DNA of 5,170 nt from Sedimentisphaerales bacterium. GTDB taxonomy: Bacteria > Planctomycetota > Phycisphaerae > Sedimentisphaerales > SM23-30. Shown here in pieces: positions 1 through 2,941 of this stretch. The first letter of the stretch is position 1. The number at the start of each line of letters is the position of its first letter. The notes under the pieces are model-generated. The model ran no database searches. It was not told where the DNA came from and was given only the letters and a program-made list of their open reading frames with translations. Location of the stretch: the NCBI GenBank assembly GCA_030634605.1, contig DAOWAK010000132.1, positions 1-5,170 on the forward strand, read 5' to 3'. The translations under genes and the position numbers were made by a program.

Positions 1-655
1 CGATAATCAGGCCGTTCTCCAGGGCCCGCAACTGCTCCAGTTTTTCGGCCTTCTCCAGCGAAGTCGGCTCCATTTGGCTCAGTTTCAACAACGCCTCCCG
101 CCGATAAGCGTAAATCCCCAGGTGCTTACGATAAAGCACCGAAGAGCTGTCCACTCCCCCGGCGTCTCGGCCAAACGGAATCGGCCAACGCGAAAAATAC
201 AACGCATGCCCGTTGCCTGCTACCACCGCCTTGACCACGTTGGGATTTCGGACATCCTGGCCGGGGCCAAATACCGCGGTCAGCGTCGCCATATCCGCTT
301 GATCGTCGGTCTCCAGCAATTCCACCAAGGCATCAATGTTTTCCGGATCGATATCCGGCTCATCACCCTGAACATTAACGATTATTTCGGCATCAATCTC
401 AGCGGCAACCTCGGCGATCCGGTCCGTTCCGCTCGGGTGAGTCGGGCTGGTCATCCGCCAGGGTGCCCCAAATTCATCACAAGCTTTGCCAATCCGCTCG
501 TCATCGGTCGCAATGAGCACTTTTGCCACCCGCCGGCTCAGACAGACCCTCTCGTAAACGTGCTCCAACAGGTATTTACCCGTCTCTTGGGCGAGGAGCT
601 TGCCGGGAAATCGCGTTGACGCGTATCGGGCTGGAATAACCGCAACTGAACTCAC
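1..655 (-). CDS. kdsB: 3-deoxy-manno-octulosonate cytidylyltransferase (CMP-Kdo synthetase), 3' end cut by window edge
   Basis: The enzyme activates Kdo by transferring CMP from CTP, giving CMP-Kdo for the inner core and lipid A of lipopolysaccharide; it acts in the cytoplasm. Translation of the minus strand gives 218 codons with the family hallmarks in order: PARYASTRFPGK (residues 8-19, nucleotide-binding loop), ATDD (49-52), HPSGTDR (73-79), VNVQGDEP (93-100, containing the Mg-binding aspartate D98), RNPNVVK (136-142), ALYFSR (151-156), HLGIYAYRR (178-186) and LEQLRALE (206-213). Family members are about 245-250 residues, so roughly 30 are missing past position 1, including the region that normally carries the second metal-binding aspartate. 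I chose GTG at 655-653 because it places the first beta strand (VAVIPARY) three residues in, as in characterised KdsB proteins. No upstream in-frame ATG is nearby. The gene is divergent from everything else in the window. Identity is near certain; the exact start is less so. Confidence 0.96.
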   Translation of the reverse strand, partial: MSSVAVIPARYASTRFPGKLLAQETGKYLLEHVYERVCLSRRVAKVLIATDDERIGKACDEFGAPWRMTSPTHPSGTDRIAEVAAEIDAEIIVNVQGDEPDIDPENIDALVELLETDDQADMATLTAVFGPGQDVRNPNVVKAVVAGNGHALYFSRWPIPFGRDAGGVDSSSVLYRKHLGIYAYRREALLKLSQMEPTSLEKAEKLEQLRALENGLII

Positions 656-669
656 TGTAATATCAGCAA

Positions 670-676
670 CCTTCTT
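670..676 (-). promoter_or_regulatory. Possible ribosome binding site of kdsB, unusually distant
   Basis: On the minus strand AAGAAGG lies 14 nt before the GTG start at 655. The sequence is a good Shine-Dalgarno match but the spacing is longer than the usual 5-9 nt. It either marks a less constrained initiation site or suggests a non-standard start codon a few residues upstream (ATT at 661-659 is in frame). Confidence 0.4.
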
Positions 677-727
677 GAATGCAGGGTTTATACAATAATA
701 ATTTTCGGAAAAACCAACTGCACTACG

Positions 728-755
728 ATGATACCCACCCGCTTTTTAATGTCAA
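728..755 (-). promoter_or_regulatory. sigma70-type promoter of kdsB
   Basis: Read on the minus strand, a perfect -35 box TTGACA (755-750) is followed after 16 nt by TATCAT (733-728), one mismatch from TATAAT. Transcription would start near 721, giving a leader of about 65 nt before the GTG at 655. Position and orientation fit kdsB. This is a consensus match only. Confidence 0.6.
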
Positions 756-1122
756 AGAATTTTTCAACCAAACGAAATCCTAACCAATATGCACATTTTC
801 ATCGCGAATTCTACGCTGAGGACCTCCGCTGGGCCTCTGATCCTCATCGGCAAGGAGCCCCGGCTATGAAAAACCCACTTGATTGGCTGTCCAGCTGCCA
901 CTTAACTGTTCCAATAAATTGTAATTATCGAATAATCTAACATTTCTAACCGATTATTTGTTAAAAATTGATGATTCTGATTATAACGATTAGTGAATCT
1001 GGATGGATTATCGTGGATATAACGAAACCATGGTTGTTATTTGGCAACACTGGTATCCATTAGCATATCTACCTATTCCACAAGGGCTTAACCGCACTTC
1101 AGCCCGCCCTGCGTTGTGCTCA
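756..1122. other. Intergenic, A+T-rich stretch without a recognisable gene
   Basis: No convincing gene. Short frames here match no family I recognise and their codon use does not resemble that of kdsB or the helicase. A G+C-richer patch lies at about 811-900 and contains a weak 6-bp inverted repeat (TGAGGA at 817-822, TCCTCA at 841-846). About 900-1030 is strongly A+T rich and holds repeated GATTAT and TATAACGA words, listed separately. No tRNA-like T-loop, terminator or insertion-sequence end was seen. Confidence 0.55.
924..1025. repeat. A+T-rich cluster of short repeated words (GATTAT, TATAACGA)
   Basis: GATTAT occurs at 952, 979 and 1006, exactly 27 bp apart each time, and inverted (ATAATC) at 932-937. 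ATTAT-CGA-ATAAT at 924-936 is a small inverted repeat. TATAACGA occurs at 982-989 and 1018-1025. The sequence between the hexamers is not conserved, so this is not a true tandem array. It may be a protein-binding or bent-DNA region between the divergent kdsB and PilZ genes, or simply low-complexity A+T-rich DNA. Confidence 0.35.
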
Positions 1123-1152
1123 GACAACGTTGTCAGTGTCGGCCGGTTGACA
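1123..1152. promoter_or_regulatory. Two adjacent inverted repeats, candidate upstream activator sites for the sigma54 promoter
   Basis: GACAACGTTGTC (1123-1134) is a perfect 12-bp palindrome. Three bases later TGTCGGCCGGTTGACA (1137-1152) is an imperfect palindrome with TGTC and GACA arms and a central CCGG. Both are built from TGTC/GACA half sites, with centres 16 bp apart. They lie about 130-146 bp upstream of the predicted start from the sigma54 promoter at 1247-1263. That is where enhancer-binding activators of sigma54 usually bind, often at paired dyads. The activator is unknown, and a 12-bp palindrome alone could arise by chance in a window of this size. Confidence 0.4.
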
Positions 1153-1246
1153 TTACCCGTAATATATTCCCACTTTGTAATCGCATTACTCCCGGAAAAA
1201 TAGTAAGTTACGACCGTCGGAGAAAAACCGTACATCCTTTTGGTCT

Positions 1247-1263
1247 TTGGCACCAACTTTGCG
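1247..1263 (+). promoter_or_regulatory. sigma54 (RpoN) promoter upstream of the PilZ gene
   Basis: TTGGCAC (1247-1253), five bases, then TTGC (1259-1262) matches the sigma54 consensus TTGGCAC-N5-TTGC at every specified base. The invariant GG and GC are separated by the required 10 bases. Transcription is predicted to start near 1274, giving a leader of about 85 nt before the ATG at 1359. I found no second match of this quality elsewhere in the window, and it sits in intergenic DNA facing the next gene. Sigma54 promoters are silent without an ATP-dependent activator, so the PilZ gene would be switched by a specific signal. I saw no good sigma70 promoter for this gene. Confidence 0.72.
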
Positions 1264-1358
1264 GTTATCGTTATTTGGATAAGAGGAAATTGGTTGTGAA
1301 ATTGGGGCATGCAAGATCGCCTGGATCGGTTGGGGTCTTGGCTGAGCATGATAGTTAA

Positions 1359-1721
1359 ATGGTTCAAACAGATTTCAAAGAAAAAAGGCAGTATCGCCGG
1401 TTAAATTTGCGGCTGCCGTTGGAATATTATAAAACCGACATGGGCAGACCCGGTGTCGCGCGTACCATGACCGTCAATGTCAGCACGGGTGGTGTTTATT
1501 TTGAAACCACCTGCGAAAACATCAAAACCGGCGACATCATGGCTCTCGAAGTCGGCGTTCCTCCCGGAGACGCACGTTTCCCCATGCACGGCAAATTCGC
1601 CACTACCGGAAAAGTTATTCGCACCGAGAAAATTCACAATCCGGCAACGGATGATCAGCCCGCGTTCACCAGTCTCGGCGTCGCTTCAAAGTTCCAGGAA
1701 GGCTTCAAACTTACCCTCTAA
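1359..1721 (+). CDS. PilZ domain protein, probable cyclic-di-GMP receptor
   Basis: A 120-residue soluble protein made of one PilZ domain. It carries both c-di-GMP-binding signatures. The first is the arginine motif near the N-terminus, EKRQYRRLNLR (residues 8-18), giving R14-x3-R18. The second is NVSTGG (40-45), the (D/N)xSxxG motif. Between and after them is the expected beta-barrel pattern, ending in a SLGVASKF strand (105-112). There is no signal peptide, membrane segment or extra domain, so it probably acts by binding a partner, as small PilZ proteins do in motility, exopolysaccharide synthesis or attachment; which process cannot be told here. The ATG at 1359 directly follows an in-frame TAA (1356-1358) and puts the arginine motif at its usual distance from the N-terminus. 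No clear Shine-Dalgarno precedes it. The gene stands alone, with a sigma54 promoter about 100 bp upstream. PilZ assignment is confident; actual ligand binding is inferred from intact motifs. Confidence 0.9.
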   Translation: MVQTDFKEKRQYRRLNLRLPLEYYKTDMGRPGVARTMTVNVSTGGVYFETTCENIKTGDIMALEVGVPPGDARFPMHGKFATTGKVIRTEKIHNPATDDQPAFTSLGVASKFQEGFKLTL

Positions 1722-1730
1722 GCCCCCTCT

Positions 1731-1751
1731 CTTATGCTGATCTTATGCTGA
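1731..1751 (+). repeat. Short tandem duplication
   Basis: CTTATGCTGA at 1731-1740 is repeated exactly at 1742-1751 with one base between, so the unit is 11 bp present about 1.9 times. It begins 10 bases after the PilZ stop codon. It is probably a replication-slippage duplication in non-coding DNA and has no recognised function. Confidence 0.7.
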
Positions 1752-1942
1752 AACTCTCCTTCTGATTAATTCCTCTGTCCCTCTCAGTCAAAAGTGCCCC
1801 CCCCTCAGGAGTTTCGGTCCGTCCTTTTTGCGACCCTTAATCTCGCATGGCAATGCAATAGATAATTCCATTTACCCGAATACCATTTCACTAATCACAC
1901 CGACAACAAAATTTTAATTTAATAGTACAGGAATTTGTAATC

Positions 1943-2023
1943 TTTGGCAGAATGGGCGATAAAGGCCAACGTCTCGATAGGGCTCTGCCAGAAGCCGGTC
2001 CAGCGAAAGCTGGTAAATTATCG
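1943..2023 (+). other. Possible structured RNA or multi-dyad element of unknown type
   Basis: Two stems can form side by side. TGGCAGA (1945-1951) pairs perfectly with TCTGCCA (1984-1990), extended outward by one G-U and one A-U pair, and encloses 32 nt. Seven nt later CCAGC-GAAA-GCTGG (2000-2013) is a perfect 5-bp hairpin capped by a GNRA tetraloop. CGATAA in the first loop (1957-1962) is complementary to TTATCG (2018-2023), allowing a pseudoknot-like closure. Another CGATAA at 2062-2067 could compete for the same TTATCG. I could not match this to any riboswitch consensus I know (c-di-GMP-I and -II, fluoride, ZTP, preQ1 and guanidine classes considered). It lies upstream of the predicted DUF2617 promoter, so it would need its own or a longer transcript. 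Confidence 0.3.
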
Positions 2024-2064
2024 TGATTTCAGCCTCGCTAAAGCTATATTTCACAAACGACCGA

Positions 2065-2076
2065 TAACCCTATTTT
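2065..2076 (+). repeat. 12-base word TAACCCTATTTT, copy 1
   Basis: TAACCCTATTTT here recurs exactly at 2803-2814. This copy starts 146 bp before the DUF2617 start codon; the second starts 139 bp before the helicase start codon. The flanks are not conserved. It could be a shared upstream regulatory word or coincidence in A+T-rich DNA. Confidence 0.35.
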
Positions 2077-2108
2077 TCACTTATTAACACTGAAAACCGT
2101 AAAATCCC

Positions 2109-2138
2109 TTGCCCCCCCTGCCGGGTCGAGATTATAAT
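2109..2138 (+). promoter_or_regulatory. sigma70-type promoter of the DUF2617 gene, with poly-C spacer
   Basis: TTGCCC (2109-2114, four of six -35 bases) is followed after 18 nt by a perfect TATAAT (2133-2138). Transcription would begin near 2145, giving a leader of about 65 nt before the ATG at 2211. The -35 box runs into a tract of seven C (2112-2118) that forms the start of the spacer. A start inside the longer open frame upstream of 2145 would be left off this transcript, which supports the ATG at 2211. Confidence 0.55.
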
Positions 2139-2198
2139 GGAAATTGCGGTAAACAAGACCATTTACGAGGCAACTTAAAGCTAAACACTTTTAACATT

Positions 2199-2203
2199 GG
2201 AAG
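2199..2203 (+). promoter_or_regulatory. Ribosome binding site of the DUF2617 gene
   Basis: GGAAG lies 7 nt before the ATG at 2211, a normal Shine-Dalgarno position. It decides for this ATG over a TTG codon in the same frame at 2109. Confidence 0.55.
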
Positions 2204-2210
2204 CAGAACA

Positions 2211-2771
2211 ATGGATTCGCCCCGAATAGAACAATCGATAAGTGAGTTGACCTTCTACGTGTTTCAGCGCCCGCTTCATCCGGAGCTGTTCAACATTCAT
2301 CGTTCGCGCCATTTTTTCCAATGCGATTACGAAGTAATGATCTGGATCACCGACTGCGGCCACGTCATCAGCGTCTTCAGCGGAAAAGATTGCATAACCG
2401 AGTTGATCTGCCCGCCCGAACAAATGCTCCCCACCAGGGGCCTGGTCCGTCAGCTTCCGTTCCGCGGCGAGAAAAGCCACAAATGTTCCTGGTCCCAAAA
2501 CCATAAATACATGGTTAATTTCCAGGCCGAGAACATGAGCGTCAACCTCTTCCGCCAATGCCATAGCGACCTGACCACCGCCGGAAAAAAACGCGGCATT
2601 TATGTGCCGTTTCCCCAATGGTCCCGCGGCGATCTCGCTCCCTTTAGCTACCTCGATTACGAAGCCCGCCAGGACGAACTCCAACTGCACACCTTTCACG
2701 CTTTCCCCGAACAGCAGGCTATCCTGAAAACCCAGTCCCTGTTCGACTTCAGCGGCAAATCCTCCTCCTGA
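2211..2771 (+). CDS. DUF2617 family protein, function unknown
   Basis: A 186-residue protein with no signal peptide, membrane segment or recognisable catalytic motif, so probably cytoplasmic. I recognise the pattern of the uncharacterised DUF2617 family: an N-terminal ELTFYVFQRPLHPELF block (residues 12-27), a GHVIS strand (50-54), RGEKSH (85-90), KKRGI (126-130), LHTFHAFPE (159-167) and a terminal KTQSLF (173-178). This rests on memory of the family, not a search. From what I recall the length is near the family norm, so the gene looks complete. The frame stays open upstream to a TTG at 2109, but those 34 codons include the predicted promoter and do not resemble the family N-terminus. The ATG at 2211 has a good ribosome binding site. 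It has its own promoter and is followed after 170 bp by the helicase gene in the same direction, so an operon is not required. No molecular function is assigned. Confidence 0.82.
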   Translation: MDSPRIEQSISELTFYVFQRPLHPELFNIHRSRHFFQCDYEVMIWITDCGHVISVFSGKDCITELICPPEQMLPTRGLVRQLPFRGEKSHKCSWSQNHKYMVNFQAENMSVNLFRQCHSDLTTAGKKRGIYVPFPQWSRGDLAPFSYLDYEARQDELQLHTFHAFPEQQAILKTQSLFDFSGKSSS

Positions 2772-2802
2772 GCGATTGGCCCGCCTCGAAATCAGCACCC
2801 CT

Positions 2803-2814
2803 TAACCCTATTTT
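2803..2814 (+). repeat. 12-base word TAACCCTATTTT, copy 2
   Basis: Exact second copy of the word at 2065-2076. It lies in the 170-bp gap between the DUF2617 gene and the helicase gene, just upstream of the predicted helicase promoter. A weak 6-bp dyad, CGATTG (2773-2778) and CAATCG (2816-2821), brackets it. Confidence 0.35.
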
Positions 2815-2836
2815 GCAATCGGTACAAATTCCTCAT

Positions 2837-2865
2837 TTGCACCAAAGCTGTTTTACGGGTATAAA
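2837..2865 (+). promoter_or_regulatory. sigma70-type promoter of the helicase gene
   Basis: TTGCAC (2837-2842), an optimal 17-nt spacer and TATAAA (2860-2865, one mismatch from TATAAT). Transcription would start near 2872, giving a leader of about 70 nt. The -35 is a poor match beyond TTG, but it resembles the TTGCCC of the DUF2617 promoter. The 5' leader also holds a six-codon frame (ATG at 2916, TAA at 2934-2936), probably meaningless. Confidence 0.45.
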
Positions 2866-2941
2866 TAATAGTTTAGCTTTTGCTGAACGTTTACATAATA
2901 CACAGGCCCAAAGGAATGGAATCAGGGATGAAATAAACATC

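Larger units (their letters stand above)
1752..2108. other. Intergenic region between the PilZ and DUF2617 genes
   Basis: There is no supportable gene. It contains a run of eight C (1797-1804), a small hairpin-capable GCAT-GGCA-ATGC, a possible structured RNA (1943-2023, listed separately), an A+T-rich stretch at about 1905-1925, and a 12-base word at 2065-2076 that recurs before the helicase gene. A run of five T near 1820 has only a weak 4-bp hairpin before it, so I do not call a terminator. Confidence 0.55.

Noticed and set aside
74..619. 181-codon open frame on the plus strand
   Set aside because: It is the exact antisense shadow of kdsB, whose minus-strand translation has unmistakable family motifs.
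728..940. 70-codon plus-strand frame
   Set aside because: It begins inside the kdsB promoter, has no family signal and no ribosome binding site.
1226..1266. Nested hairpin AACCG...TTGGT-loop-ACCAA...CGGTT as a leader RNA structure
   Set aside because: It overlaps the sigma54 -24/-12 elements and lies upstream of the predicted start, so it would not be in that transcript; the arms are explained by the promoter sequence.
1008..1367. 119-codon minus-strand frame and the 66- and 80-codon plus-strand frames opposite it
   Set aside because: No family resemblance, no ribosome binding site, codon use unlike the neighbours. They overlap a near-perfect sigma54 promoter. The plus frame 1116-1358 abuts the PilZ start (TAA then ATG), which is tempting as translational coupling, but most of it lies upstream of the predicted transcription start.
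1805..1825. Possible rho-independent terminator after the PilZ gene
   Set aside because: The stem before the T-run is only about 4 bp with a large loop, too weak to call.
2109..2210. Upstream extension of the DUF2617 gene to TTG at 2109
   Set aside because: The 34 extra codons run through the predicted -35 and -10 boxes and do not resemble the family; ATG at 2211 has a proper ribosome binding site.
2181..2798. 205-codon minus-strand frame
   Set aside because: Antisense shadow of the DUF2617 gene; low-complexity translation with no family match.
2916..2936. Six-codon upstream frame in the helicase leader
   Set aside because: Very short, no evidence of translation or attenuation structure; likely chance.
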